Shown here: positions 1 to 8,795 of the stretch, piece by piece
Layout of the letters: each line of letters opens with the position of its first letter
Position numbering within the stretch: the stretch's first letter is position 1
Assembly: GCA_021648025.1 (NCBI GenBank)
Contig: JAKITO010000010.1
Coordinates: 1 to 64,000 of the forward strand
DNA: 64,000 nt
Source of the DNA: Paracoccaceae bacterium
Lineage (GTDB): Bacteria; Pseudomonadota; Alphaproteobacteria; Rhodobacterales; Rhodobacteraceae
Direction: 5' to 3'
Made by a program: the position numbers and the translations under genes
The notes under the pieces: generated by a model
Databases searched by the model: none
The model's input: only the letters and a program-made list of their open reading frames with translations
Told to the model about the DNA's origin: nothing

Positions 1-21
1 TTTTCGGGCGAGGGAAAGCGT

Positions 22-363
22 ATGCAAGAGCTGTCCATCTGCGAAAGCATTGTCGGGGTGATCGAGCAGCAAGCCGTGGCGCAGTCGTTCAAAAAGGTAA
101 ATATGGTGCGGCTGGAAATCGGCCCGCTGGCGGGCGTAGAGATCGAGGCCCTGAACTTCAGCTTTGATGTGGTGACCAGAGGCAGCATCGCCGACGGCGC
201 AAAGCTGGAAGTGATTGCATTGCCGGCCAGTGGTTGGTGCGCGCCCTGCGCCATGTCGGTGCCGGTAAAACAGCGCTTTGACCCGTGCCCGACCTGCGGC
301 AGCTATCAGCTACAGATCACCGGCGGTGATGAACTTAGAATCAAAGATATGGAGGTGGACTGA
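22..363 (+). CDS. hypA: Hydrogenase nickel metallochaperone HypA (His2 replaced by Gln)
   Basis: HypA works in the cytoplasm with HypB to deliver Ni(II) to the large-subunit precursor of [NiFe]-hydrogenase. The protein is 113 aa, the family's normal length. The structural zinc site is intact, with C73-x2-C76 and C89-x2-C92. Family members start Met-His-Glu and use His2 and the N-terminal amine to bind nickel; here the start reads MQELSICES, so position 2 is Gln (codon CAA). A GAGGGAAA ribosome binding site lies just upstream of the ATG. It is the first gene in the window, and its TGA shares one base with the hypB ATG. Identity is certain from family and context. Whether this copy still binds nickel normally is open. 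Confidence 0.95.
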   Translation: MQELSICESIVGVIEQQAVAQSFKKVNMVRLEIGPLAGVEIEALNFSFDVVTRGSIADGAKLEVIALPASGWCAPCAMSVPVKQRFDPCPTCGSYQLQITGGDELRIKDMEVD

Positions 364-1154
364 TGTGCACAGTATGCGGATGCTCTGAGGGCGAAGTGAA
401 AATCGAAGGTGGCCACGACCACCATGACCATGGCCACCACTATGGCAAAGGCCCCGCCCATGCCCATGCGCCGGGGCTTTCCCAAGCGCGGATGGTGCAG
501 ATCGAAACCGATATTCTGGCCAAAAACAACGAATATGCCACGGCCAACCGCGCGGAATTTGCCAAACGCGGGGTGCTGGCGCTGAACCTTGTGTCCTCGC
601 CCGGCTCGGGCAAAACCACGCTGCTGACCCGCTCGATCGAGGATATGAAAGCCAAAACCGCGATCGCCGTGATCGAGGGCGACCAGCAAACCGCCAATGA
701 TGCCGAGCGCATTCGCGCCACCGGCGTGCCGGCCATTCAGGTCAATACCGGCAAGGGCTGCCATCTGGACGGCCACATGGTCGGCCACGCGCTGGAGCAT
801 CTGGAGCTTGCCGACGGGGTGTTGTTTATCGAAAATGTCGGCAATCTGGTATGCCCTGCGGGGTTTGACCTTGGCGAGGCCCATAAGGTGGTGATCCTGA
901 GCGTGACCGAGGGCGAGGACAAGCCGATCAAATATCCCGATATGTTTCATGCCTCTGACCTGATGCTGCTGACCAAAACCGACCTGCTGCCCTACCTGGA
1001 TTTTGACGTGGAGCAATGCATGGAATATGCGCGGCGCGTGAACCCGCGCATCAAGATATTACAGCTCTCTGCCAAATCGGGCGAGGGCATGGAAGACTGG
1101 CTGGCCTGGATAGATGCCAGCCGGAAAATGAACGAAATCGGCTTGGGAGGATAA
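363..1154 (+). CDS. hypB: Hydrogenase nickel incorporation GTPase HypB
   Basis: HypB is the SIMIBI-class GTPase that drives nickel insertion together with HypA. The 263-aa protein begins MCTVCGC, the high-affinity nickel site seen in many HypB proteins. A His-rich stretch follows at about residues 18-36 and probably stores or buffers Ni. The Walker A P-loop SSPGSGKTT lies at about residues 78-86, and the G-domain continues to the C-terminus with the expected TKTD motif near residue 215. The ATG shares one base with the hypA stop codon, so translation is probably coupled. With both a CxxCGC site and a His-rich region, this HypB could partly offset a weak HypA; that is inference. Confidence 0.97.
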   Translation: MCTVCGCSEGEVKIEGGHDHHDHGHHYGKGPAHAHAPGLSQARMVQIETDILAKNNEYATANRAEFAKRGVLALNLVSSPGSGKTTLLTRSIEDMKAKTAIAVIEGDQQTANDAERIRATGVPAIQVNTGKGCHLDGHMVGHALEHLELADGVLFIENVGNLVCPAGFDLGEAHKVVILSVTEGEDKPIKYPDMFHASDLMLLTKTDLLPYLDFDVEQCMEYARRVNPRIKILQLSAKSGEGMEDWLAWIDASRKMNEIGLGG

Positions 1155-1157
1155 AAC

Positions 1158-1409
1158 ATGTGCTTGGCGATACCTGCAAAAATTGTTGAAAAAACCAATG
1201 GTGACAACGCGATTGTATCGCTTGAAGGCGTGAAAAAGGAAATATCCCTGACGCTGGTTCCCGAGGCCGAAATCGGGGATTATGTGCTGGTGCATGTCGG
1301 CTATGCGCTGAATACCATTTGCCCCGAAGAGGCCGCAGAAACCCTTAAAATCATGGCGGAGATGTCTCTTGTCAGGGCGGAGCTGGCACCAAACGAGGCC
1401 GCTGAATGA
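1158..1409 (+). CDS. hypC: Hydrogenase maturation chaperone HypC
   Basis: This 83-aa member of the HypC/HybG/HupF family starts MCLAIP. Cys2 is the residue that carries the Fe(CN)2CO precursor and contacts the large subunit. The second conserved block is present as HVGYALNTI (the family usually has HVG[FY]A). HypC forms the scaffold complex with HypD, on which iron receives its cyanide and CO ligands. The gene starts 3 bases after hypB and overlaps hypD by 4 bases (ATGA). Confidence 0.95.
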   Translation: MCLAIPAKIVEKTNGDNAIVSLEGVKKEISLTLVPEAEIGDYVLVHVGYALNTICPEEAAETLKIMAEMSLVRAELAPNEAAE

Positions 1410-2548
1410 AGTATGTAGACGAATTTCGCGACAAGACAATTGCCAAAAAGCTGGCCAAACAAATTGCCGAGGAAGCCGATCCGGCGCGGCAATATAACCT
1501 GATGGAATTTTGCGGCGGTCACACCCACGCGATTTTCCGATACGGTGTGCAGGACCTGATGCCAGACAACGTGCATTTTGTGCATGGTCCGGGCTGTCCT
1601 GTCTGCGTGCTGCCCATTCCGCGCATTGACAACGCCATCGAGCTGGCCGGACAGGGCGCGATTATTTGCACGTACGGCGATATGATGCGGGTGCCCGCCA
1701 GCGGCAAAAACAGCCTGATCAAGGCCAAGGCGGCGGGGTCCGATATCCGCATGATCTATTCCACGCAGGACGCCCTGAAAATCGCGCGCGGCAACCCCGA
1801 CCGCGAGGTGGTTTTCTTTGCCATCGGCTTTGAAACCACCACGCCCCCCACGGCGGTGGCGATCAAGGTGGCGGCCGCCGAAGGGCTGAAGAATTTCACC
1901 GTGTTTTGCAACCATGTGCTCACCCCTGCCGCCATCCAGCACATTTTGCAATCGCCCGAAGTGCGCGAGCTGGGACAGGTGCATATTGACGGGTTTTACG
2001 GGCCAAGCCATGTGTCTTCGATCATCGGTTCGGCCCCCTATGATTACTTCGCCGAGGAATTCCAAAAGCCGGTGGTGATCGCCGGTTTCGAGCCGCTGGA
2101 CGTGATGCAATCCACCCTCATGCTGATCCGGCAGATCAACGAGGGCCGTTTTGAGGTCGAAAACGAATATACCCGCGTGGTGACGCCGCAAGGCAATGAA
2201 AAAGCGCAAGATATTGTGAGCGAGGTGTTCGAGCTGCGCCGCAGCTTTGAGTGGCGAGGTTTGGGCGAGGTTCCGTATAGTGCGCTGAAAATCAAGGAAG
2301 AATTTTCCGAATATGACGCGGAACGCCGTTTTACTGTGTCTGAAAGCAAGGGCAAGGATGTAAAGGGCTGTGAGTGCCCCGCCATTTTGCGCGGGGTTAA
2401 AAAACCCACCGATTGCAAGCTGTTTGGCACGGTCTGCACGCCGGATAACCCGATGGGGTCTTGCATGGTATCGTCTGAAGGCTCCTGCGCGGCATATTGG
2501 TCCTATGGCCGCTTCCGGCTGGACCGCGCAAAGGAGGCCGCCCAATGA
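1406..2548 (+). CDS. hypD: Hydrogenase Fe(CN)2CO assembly scaffold HypD
   Basis: HypD, 380 aa, binds HypC and carries a [4Fe-4S] cluster. It is the scaffold on which the Fe(CN)2CO unit is built using cyanide from HypE. Diagnostic motifs are all visible: FCGGHTH near residue 37, GPGCPVC near residue 60, FAIGFETTTPP near residue 137, and a Cys-rich C-terminal tail (CECPAILRG, DCKLFGTVC, GSCMVSSEGSC) supplying the cluster ligands. It overlaps hypC and hypE by 4 bases each, keeping the conserved hypCDE order. Confidence 0.97.
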   Translation: MKYVDEFRDKTIAKKLAKQIAEEADPARQYNLMEFCGGHTHAIFRYGVQDLMPDNVHFVHGPGCPVCVLPIPRIDNAIELAGQGAIICTYGDMMRVPASGKNSLIKAKAAGSDIRMIYSTQDALKIARGNPDREVVFFAIGFETTTPPTAVAIKVAAAEGLKNFTVFCNHVLTPAAIQHILQSPEVRELGQVHIDGFYGPSHVSSIIGSAPYDYFAEEFQKPVVIAGFEPLDVMQSTLMLIRQINEGRFEVENEYTRVVTPQGNEKAQDIVSEVFELRRSFEWRGLGEVPYSALKIKEEFSEYDAERRFTVSESKGKDVKGCECPAILRGVKKPTDCKLFGTVCTPDNPMGSCMVSSEGSCAAYWSYGRFRLDRAKEAAQ

Positions 2549-3606
2549 GCCGCCCCGTATCAAGAATGGAAAAACGCTTCCCGACCAAGATCAATATGCG
2601 CCGCGGCAAGGTGGACATGACCCACGGCTCCGGCGGGCGGGCCATGGCGCAACTTATAGAAGAATTGTTCGTCAAGCACTTTGACAATGAATTACTGGCC
2701 CAAGGCAATGATCAGGCCCTGTTTGACGCCCCCAAAGGCCGGATGGTGATGAGCGTGGATGGCCATGTGGTTTCCCCGCTGTTCTTCCCGGGCGGCGATA
2801 TCGGCTCGCTTTCGGTGCATGGCACCATCAATGATGTGGCCATGTCGGGGGCTGTGCCGCTTTACCTGTCGGCGGGATTCATTCTGGAGGAAGGTTACCC
2901 GCTGGCCGACCTTGAAAAGATCGTGATTTCAATGGCCAAAGCGGCGCGCGATGCGGGCGTGCCAGTGGTGACAGGCGATACCAAAGTGGTGGAGCGCGGC
3001 AAGGGTGACGGCGTGTTTATCACCACCACCGGCATTGGTGTGGTGCCTGATGGCCTCGATATTTCCGGCGCCAATGTGCGCGCGGGCGATGCGATTTTGA
3101 TTTCCGGTCATATTGGCGACCACGGCGTGGCGATTATGTCGAGCCGCGAAAACCTTGCCTTTGAAACCAGGATTGTCAGCGATAGCGCCGCCCTGCACGG
3201 GTTGGTGGCCGATATGGTGGCAATGGTGCCCGAAATCCATGCGCTGCGCGACCCCACGCGCGGCGGGCTGGCATCCGCGCTGAACGAAATCGCCTATCAG
3301 GCCGAGGTCGGCATGAAGCTGTTCGAGGACAACATCCCCTTGCGTGGCGAGGTCGATGCGGCATGTGAATTTCTGGGCCTTGACCCGCTTTATGTGGCCA
3401 ACGAGGGCAAGCTGGTGGCCTTTTGCCCTGCCGACAAGGCCGAAAAGCTGCTGACCACCATGCGCGCCCATCCCTTGGGCGAGCATAGCGCCGTTATTGG
3501 CGAGGTGATGGAAGATGACATGGGCTTTGTCACCATGGAAACCGGCTTTGGCGGCACGCGTATTGTCGACTGGCTGGCGGGCGAGCAACTGCCGAGGATT
3601 TGCTAG
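2545..3606 (+). CDS. hypE: Hydrogenase cyanide-ligand dehydratase HypE
   Basis: HypE dehydrates the S-carboxamide placed on its C-terminal cysteine by HypF, making the thiocyanate that supplies the CN ligands of the active site. The 353-aa protein has the PurM/AIR-synthase fold pattern: N-terminal THGSGGRAM, then GGDIGSLSVHGTINDVAMSG, and DPTRGGLA in the C-terminal half. It ends exactly with the required PRIC tail, so the modifiable Cys is the last residue. The ATG overlaps the hypD stop. An open frame continues 48 bases further upstream but only inside hypD, so the overlap start is preferred. Confidence 0.97.
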   Translation: MSRPVSRMEKRFPTKINMRRGKVDMTHGSGGRAMAQLIEELFVKHFDNELLAQGNDQALFDAPKGRMVMSVDGHVVSPLFFPGGDIGSLSVHGTINDVAMSGAVPLYLSAGFILEEGYPLADLEKIVISMAKAARDAGVPVVTGDTKVVERGKGDGVFITTTGIGVVPDGLDISGANVRAGDAILISGHIGDHGVAIMSSRENLAFETRIVSDSAALHGLVADMVAMVPEIHALRDPTRGGLASALNEIAYQAEVGMKLFEDNIPLRGEVDAACEFLGLDPLYVANEGKLVAFCPADKAEKLLTTMRAHPLGEHSAVIGEVMEDDMGFVTMETGFGGTRIVDWLAGEQLPRIC

Positions 3607-4317
3607 ATGGAATTTCTGCTGCTCGGGTTTCTGGTCGGCATGGCCCATGCGTTCGAGGCCGACCATATGGCCGCCATCGGCACCTTGGCCTCCAGCGGCA
3701 AGGCCACACCCGAACGGATGGCCTTTCTGGGGGCCAGCTGGGGTATGGGGCACACCACCACGCTGTTTGTCATTTCCCTGCCGGTCATTCTGTTCGGGGT
3801 GATCCTGACCGAGCGTTTTTCTGCAGGGTTGGAATTTGCCATCGGCATTATGCTGATCGGGCTGGGGGCGCAGGTATTTTATAAATTGTGGCACGCGCGG
3901 GTGCATTTGCATGTGCATGACCACGGCGGCAAGCCGCATTTTCATGCCCATTCCCATGCCAATGATACCATGCCCCACGCAGAAAACCCCCATCACCACA
4001 AGCACCGGGCCTTTTCGTTTCGCGCCTATGCGGTGGGGCTGGCACACGGGGCGGCGGGGTCTGCGGGTCTGGTGGCGCTGGCGGCGGCAGCCACGCAAAA
4101 TGCGGCCACGGCGCTGGTCTATATTCTGGTGTTTGGCGCGGGGTCTGTTCTTGGTATGGCGGCGCTGACCTATGCCGCCAGCTGGCCGCTAAGGCTGGCG
4201 GAGAAAACCGCCTCCAGGCTGCTAAAAACCGTGCAAATGGCCACTGGGGCGGCGGCGGTTGCCGTCGGCGTGATTGTCATGACCGAGGCCGCGCCGGTGA
4301 TCTGGGGGGCGGTATAA
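3607..4317 (+). CDS. NicO/UreH-like nickel (or cobalt) permease
   Basis: A 236-aa polytopic inner-membrane protein that probably imports nickel for hydrogenase maturation. The first helix carries HAFEADHMAA, close to the HX4DH metal-selectivity signature of nickel/cobalt permeases. A second signature, GLAHGAAGSAGL, follows the central loop. That loop (about residues 98-138) is very rich in His and probably binds metal. About six membrane segments can be drawn. The ATG follows the hypE stop codon directly, and the next gene also starts without a gap, so it belongs to the hyp operon. It could be grouped as HupE2/UreH or NicO; Ni rather than Co is inferred from the neighbours. Confidence 0.85.
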   Translation: MEFLLLGFLVGMAHAFEADHMAAIGTLASSGKATPERMAFLGASWGMGHTTTLFVISLPVILFGVILTERFSAGLEFAIGIMLIGLGAQVFYKLWHARVHLHVHDHGGKPHFHAHSHANDTMPHAENPHHHKHRAFSFRAYAVGLAHGAAGSAGLVALAAAATQNAATALVYILVFGAGSVLGMAALTYAASWPLRLAEKTASRLLKTVQMATGAAAVAVGVIVMTEAAPVIWGAV

Positions 4318-5952
4318 ATGCGTATCCTGCTGCTGATCCACGGGTTTAACGCGCTGTCGCAGCGGGTGTTTGTGGAATTGCAGGCCGCGGGCCACGAGGT
4401 CAGCATCGAGTTCGATATCAATGATGATATGACCCGCGAGGCGGTGGCGTTTTTTGCCCCCGATGTGATCCTCTGCCCCTATCTGAAACGGGCAATTCCC
4501 GATGATATCTGGCAAAACCACCTGTGCCTGATCGTGCATCCCGGAGTGGTCGGGGATCGCGGCCCGTCCGCGCTGGATCGGGCGATTTTACGCAATGAAC
4601 CCCGCTGGGGTGTGACCGTGCTGCAAGCGGTGGCCGAGATGGACGCGGGGCCGGTTTGGGCCAGCCGCATGTTTGATATGCAGGCGGCCACCAAATCCAG
4701 CCTTTACCGGCGCGAGGTGGCGGATGCAGCGCTGGCGGCTATATTTGAAGCGCTTGATAAAACAGAGGGGGCGACGGTGCCGCTGCGCCCGATGTTGCCC
4801 GCCCTGAAACAGGCCGGGCGCGCGATTGACTGGGCTGTGGATGATACCGAAACCGTGCTGCGCAAGATTCGCGCCGCGGACGGGGTGCCGGGGCTGCGCG
4901 ACGGGGGTTTTTACCTTTATGATGCGCATGAAGCGTCCTTGCAGGGCATGGCAGGCGAAATCATCGCCACCTCCGGCCCGGCCATTTGCCGCGCCACGGC
5001 GGATGGTGCGGTGTGGATCGGCCATATGCGCGCGATGGGGGCTGGCTTCAAGCTGCCGGCCACCATGCTGGTGCAGCCCGATGTGCCGGAAGTGGCGGTT
5101 GATAGCGCGACGGGCTACCGCGAGATTTCTTACCGCGAGGCGGGGGATGTGGGCTATCTGCGCTTCAATTTTTATAATGGCGCCATGTCTACGGGCCAGA
5201 TAGAGCGCTTGCTGGCGGCGTATCATGCGGCCTGTGCGCGGCCAACCAAAGTGATTGTTCTTGAGGGCGGAAATGATTTCTGGTCCAACGGCATTCACCT
5301 CAATACCATCGAGGCGGCGCAGTCGGCTGCCGATGAATCATGGTGTAATATCAACGCGATGGATGATTTGGCCGAGGCGATTATCCGCACAGAAAGCCAC
5401 CTGACCGTGGCGGCCATGGGGGCCAATGCGGGCGCGGGTGGGGTGTTTCTGGCGCGGGCCTGCGATCGGGTCTGGCTAATCAATTCCATCACGCTTAACC
5501 CGCATTACAAGGATATGGGCAATCTTTACGGCTCGGAATTCTGGACCTATTTGTTGCCGCGCTATTGCGGCGAGGCCAACGCCGCGCGCATAGCGGCGCA
5601 GCGCTTGCCCATGGGGGCGATCGAGGCCGTGGCGCTGGGGCTGGCGAATGCCGCTTATGGCCATACCCGCGCTGGTTTTGATGCCGAAACTGCCACGCGC
5701 GCGCATGCGCTGGCTGATAATTCCAGCGCGCTGATGGCAGAAAAACAGGCGCGCCGTGCGGCTGACGAAGCCCAAAAGCCGTTGGCGGATTATCGCGCCA
5801 GAGAGCTTGAAAAAATGCGGCGAAATTTCTTTGGCTTTGATCCGAGCTACCATGTGGCGCGCTATAATTTTGTGCATAAGGTCTGCAAATCCCGCACGCC
5901 GGTCACCCTTGCCCGCCACCGTGACAAACGTTTTGAGAGGAAGGCCTCATGA
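4318..5952 (+). CDS. hoxX: HoxX/HypX, aerobic CO-ligand synthesis enzyme for [NiFe]-hydrogenase
   Basis: HoxX makes the active-site CO ligand under oxic conditions from N10-formyl-tetrahydrofolate by way of formyl-CoA (established for Aquifex HoxX). The 544-aa protein has the two expected modules. The N-terminal formyltransferase-like domain (about 1-270) carries HPGVVGDRGPSALD from residue 74. The C-terminal crotonase-like domain (about 275-530) carries GGNDFWSNGIHLN, GANAGAGGVFLA and the conserved GNLYGSEFWTY block. It starts with no gap after the permease gene and overlaps hupR by 4 bases. Its presence implies the cognate hydrogenase is matured in air, as in oxygen-tolerant Knallgas-type systems. 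Confidence 0.93.
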   Translation: MRILLLIHGFNALSQRVFVELQAAGHEVSIEFDINDDMTREAVAFFAPDVILCPYLKRAIPDDIWQNHLCLIVHPGVVGDRGPSALDRAILRNEPRWGVTVLQAVAEMDAGPVWASRMFDMQAATKSSLYRREVADAALAAIFEALDKTEGATVPLRPMLPALKQAGRAIDWAVDDTETVLRKIRAADGVPGLRDGGFYLYDAHEASLQGMAGEIIATSGPAICRATADGAVWIGHMRAMGAGFKLPATMLVQPDVPEVAVDSATGYREISYREAGDVGYLRFNFYNGAMSTGQIERLLAAYHAACARPTKVIVLEGGNDFWSNGIHLNTIEAAQSAADESWCNINAMDDLAEAIIRTESHLTVAAMGANAGAGGVFLARACDRVWLINSITLNPHYKDMGNLYGSEFWTYLLPRYCGEANAARIAAQRLPMGAIEAVALGLANAAYGHTRAGFDAETATRAHALADNSSALMAEKQARRAADEAQKPLADYRARELEKMRRNFFGFDPSYHVARYNFVHKVCKSRTPVTLARHRDKRFERKAS

Positions 5953-7433
5953 ACAAACCCACCATTTTGATTGTCGATGACGAGCAGCGCTCGCTGGAGT
6001 CTCTCGAGCGCAATCTGGCGGATGAATTTGATGTGCTCACGGCGCTGAACGCCAAAGATGCCGAGCAGCTTTTGGCCGATAACTGGGTGCAGATTATCCT
6101 CTGTGACCAGCGTATGCCCGACATTTCGGGGGTAGAGTTTCTGGTGCAGGTGCGGGAAAAATGGCCTGACGTGATCCGCATTATTATTTCAGGATATACC
6201 GAGGCCGAGGATATTATTTCGGGGCTGAACACGGCGGGCATTTACCAGTATATCACCAAACCGTGGCAGCCGGAAAAGCTGGTGATGGTGCTGCGCAATG
6301 CGGTTAAGCTGTTTGAACTGCAACGGCAAAACGAATTGCTGGCGATCGAGCTGCGGCTTTCGGGAAATGTGGCGCAAAAACGGGTGGATGAGCGGCGTAA
6401 AACCCTGCAAAAGCAGTATAATTTCGATGATGGTATTATTCGCGGAAAAACCAGTCCTATGAACGCGATTTGTAGCACCCTCAGCCAAATCGCCCCTTTT
6501 GATCTGCCCACGCTGATCACCGGCGAAAGCGGGGTGGGCAAGGAGCTGGTGGCGCGGGCCATCCACTATAATTCCCTGCGCTGGAACAAGCCTTTTGTAG
6601 TGCAGGCCTGCGGCTCCATGCCACCCGAGGTGCTGGAGGCCGAGCTTTTTGGCTATAAAAAAGGCGCGCTCAGCCATGCGGTGCAGGATTTTACCGGCAT
6701 GTTTGAGCGCGCGGCGGGGGGCACTATTTTTCTGGATGAAATCGGGGATATTCCGCCTGCTTTTCAGGTGCGTTTACTAAAGGTTTTGCAAGAGGGCGAG
6801 CTGCGCCCCGTGGGCAGCAACCAGACCCGCAAGTTCGATGTGCGCATCATTGCCAGCAGCCAGAAAAGCCTCGAGGAAGAGGTGGCGAGCGGGCGGCTTC
6901 GCAAAGATCTCTATTTCCATCTGGCGGGCGTCACCATCCAGATACCGCCCCTGCGCGAACGGCGCGAGGACATTCCGGTTCTGGCCAGCTTTCTGCTTAA
7001 ACAGGCGATTGGAAAAATCGGCAAACTGGCCGCAGGCTTTAACGCCGAGGCCATTTCCTGCATGAAGCGCTATGCCTGGCCCGGCAATGTGCGCGAGCTG
7101 CAAAACGAGATCGAGCGTATGCTGGTGATGGGGCCGGAGGATGATATTCTGGGTGCCGAGCTGCTTTCGCCCAAGGTTTTGATGGCCACTTCGCCGGATT
7201 TGGCCGATGATCTTTCGATTCTGAATGGCACATTGGGCACGTTAAAAGGGCGCATCGAGGCAATCGAGGCCAAAATCCTGCGCGAAAGCCTGATCCGGCA
7301 CCGCTGGAACAAAACCAAAGCCGCCAAAGAATTGGGGCTTTCGCGCGTGGGCCTGCGTGGTAAGCTGGAGCGCTACGGGCTGGAGCGGGAGGATGAGCCT
7401 GAAAATGACACATTGCTGGCCAAAACCGCCTAA
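5949..7433 (+). CDS. hupR: NtrC-family hydrogenase response regulator HupR/HoxA with degenerate GAFTGA motif
   Basis: This 494-aa regulator should activate the hydrogenase structural genes. It has a receiver domain (residues 1-120, phospho-acceptor D53 in ILCDQRMPD), a linker, an AAA+ domain with Walker A GESGVGKE, and a C-terminal Fis-type helix-turn-helix (HRWNKTKAAKELGLSRVGLRGKLERYGLE) typical of HoxA/HupR. The loop that contacts sigma54 is GALSHA at residues 239-244 rather than GAFTGA, so sigma54 activation is doubtful. Rhodobacter capsulatus HupR is known to work with sigma70 polymerase. The start overlaps hoxX by 4 bases, and the kinase gene hupT follows 9 bases downstream. Confidence 0.93.
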   Translation: MNKPTILIVDDEQRSLESLERNLADEFDVLTALNAKDAEQLLADNWVQIILCDQRMPDISGVEFLVQVREKWPDVIRIIISGYTEAEDIISGLNTAGIYQYITKPWQPEKLVMVLRNAVKLFELQRQNELLAIELRLSGNVAQKRVDERRKTLQKQYNFDDGIIRGKTSPMNAICSTLSQIAPFDLPTLITGESGVGKELVARAIHYNSLRWNKPFVVQACGSMPPEVLEAELFGYKKGALSHAVQDFTGMFERAAGGTIFLDEIGDIPPAFQVRLLKVLQEGELRPVGSNQTRKFDVRIIASSQKSLEEEVASGRLRKDLYFHLAGVTIQIPPLRERREDIPVLASFLLKQAIGKIGKLAAGFNAEAISCMKRYAWPGNVRELQNEIERMLVMGPEDDILGAELLSPKVLMATSPDLADDLSILNGTLGTLKGRIEAIEAKILRESLIRHRWNKTKAAKELGLSRVGLRGKLERYGLEREDEPENDTLLAKTA

Positions 7434-7442
7434 GGTGTTACC

Positions 7443-8795
7443 ATGAGCCATGCGCCGCAGGAAAGCGCAATGAGCGCTGCGCTCTCGGCCGGTTTTACCG
7501 CCCCTGCGGCGGAAGATGCGTGGATCGAGGTTATCCGGCAGATGGACCGTGTGTATGGCGAGCTGGTCGACAGCCAAACCGCGCTGGAAGACAAAAACGC
7601 CGAGCTGGAAGCCGCGCAGGCGTTTATTTCCAGTGTTATGGGCGCGATGAGCGATTTGCTGATCGTCTGCGATACCGACGGCAATATCCAGCAGGTGAAC
7701 GCGGCGCTGGAGCGCCTGACAGGCCGCCCCGCAAGCAGCTTTGTCGGCCAGCCGATTGCGGCGGTGCTGAAATCGCCGCAAGACGACACCCAAGCCAAAT
7801 TTGCCCGCCACTTGCAGGCCGGCATGGCCTTTACCGATTGCGAGGTCGGGCTGGCGGATGCCAATGGCTCCATGCGGCCCATCTCGGTGAATTGCGCGCC
7901 GCGCCGCGACCATCGCAATCGCTCGGTTGGTATGGTGCTGATCGGCCGCCCGATTGGCGAATTGCAGCAGGCTTACCGCAAGCTGGATGACGCGTTGCAG
8001 AATTTCGAGCAGGCGCAGCAGCACCTTGTGGCCTCGGAAAAAATGGCCGCGCTCGGGCGGTTGGTGGCGGGGGTGGCCCATGAGCTGAATAATCCGATCA
8101 GCTTTGTTTTTGGCAATATGCACGCGATGAAAATCTATGGCGAAAAGATCACGCGGTTTTTGACCGCAATGGATGAAAGCCCCGAGCGCCTGCAGGAATT
8201 GCGCACCGAGCTGGGGTTGGACAGGATCGCCGCTGACATAGGCCCGCTAGTGGATGGCACGCTGGAAGGGGCCGAGCGTGTCAGCGATATTGTGCAGGAT
8301 TTGCGGCGGTTTTCGGGCAACCAAAGCGAGCCGCAAGAGCATTTTTTACTGGCAGGCGCCATGCACACGGCGGTGAACTGGGTGATGCGTGGCGCGCGCA
8401 AACCGCCAAAAACCATTATAGGCTGCGATGCCACACTGGAGGCCAACAGCAAAAAAGGCCATATACACCAAATACTTGTGAACCTCGTGCAAAATGCGGT
8501 GGATGCGCTGGCCGCAACCCCGCACGCCAAAATCAGCCTTGGCGCGGGCGCGGTGGATGGCGGCGTGGAGATATGCGTCGAGGATAACGGCCCCGGCATT
8601 CCACCTGCCAGCCTGAACCAGATATTCGAGCCGTTTTTCACCACCAAGCCGGTGGGCAAGGGCACGGGGCTGGGGCTTTATGTGAGCTATCGGCTGGCGG
8701 ATGAACTGGGTGGCAGCCTGCGGGCCGAACCAACCAAAACCGGCACACGCTTTGTGTTGTTTGTGCCAAATACTCCGCCAAGGGCCGCGCCATGA
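7443..8795 (+). CDS. hupT: Hydrogen-sensing histidine kinase HupT/HoxJ
   Basis: A 450-aa cytosolic kinase without membrane segments. In this family it relays the H2 signal of the regulatory hydrogenase to HupR. It has an N-terminal coiled-coil region, a PAS domain (about residues 65-170), and a dimerisation/phospho-acceptor region with His213 in [11 protein letters not shown]. The catalytic ATPase domain contains [18 protein letters not shown] and [10 protein letters not shown]. It sits between hupR and hupUV; its TGA overlaps the hupU ATG. In R. capsulatus, HupT phosphorylates HupR in the absence of H2, and phospho-HupR is inactive; the same logic is plausible here. Confidence 0.93.
   Translation: MSHAPQESAMSAALSAGFTAPAAEDAWIEVIRQMDRVYGELVDSQTALEDKNAELEAAQAFISSVMGAMSDLLIVCDTDGNIQQVNAALERLTGRPASSFVGQPIAAVLKSPQDDTQAKFARHLQAGMAFTDCEVGLADANGSMRPISVNCAPRRDHRNRSVGMVLIGRPIGELQQAYRKLDDALQNFEQAQQHLVASEKMAALGRLVAGVAHELNNPISFVFGNMHAMKIYGEKITRFLTAMDESPERLQELRTELGLDRIAADIGPLVDGTLEGAERVSDIVQDLRRFSGNQSEPQEHFLLAGAMHTAVNWVMRGARKPPKTIIGCDATLEANSKKGHIHQILVNLVQNAVDALAATPHAKISLGAGAVDGGVEICVEDNGPGIPPASLNQIFEPFFTTKPVGKGTGLGLYVSYRLADELGGSLRAEPTKTGTRFVLFVPNTPPRAAP

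Noticed and set aside
1301-2563. Long open frame on the minus strand opposite hypD (420 codons)
   Set aside because: It mirrors hypD codon bias, has no recognisable domain and lies wholly antisense to a well-conserved gene.
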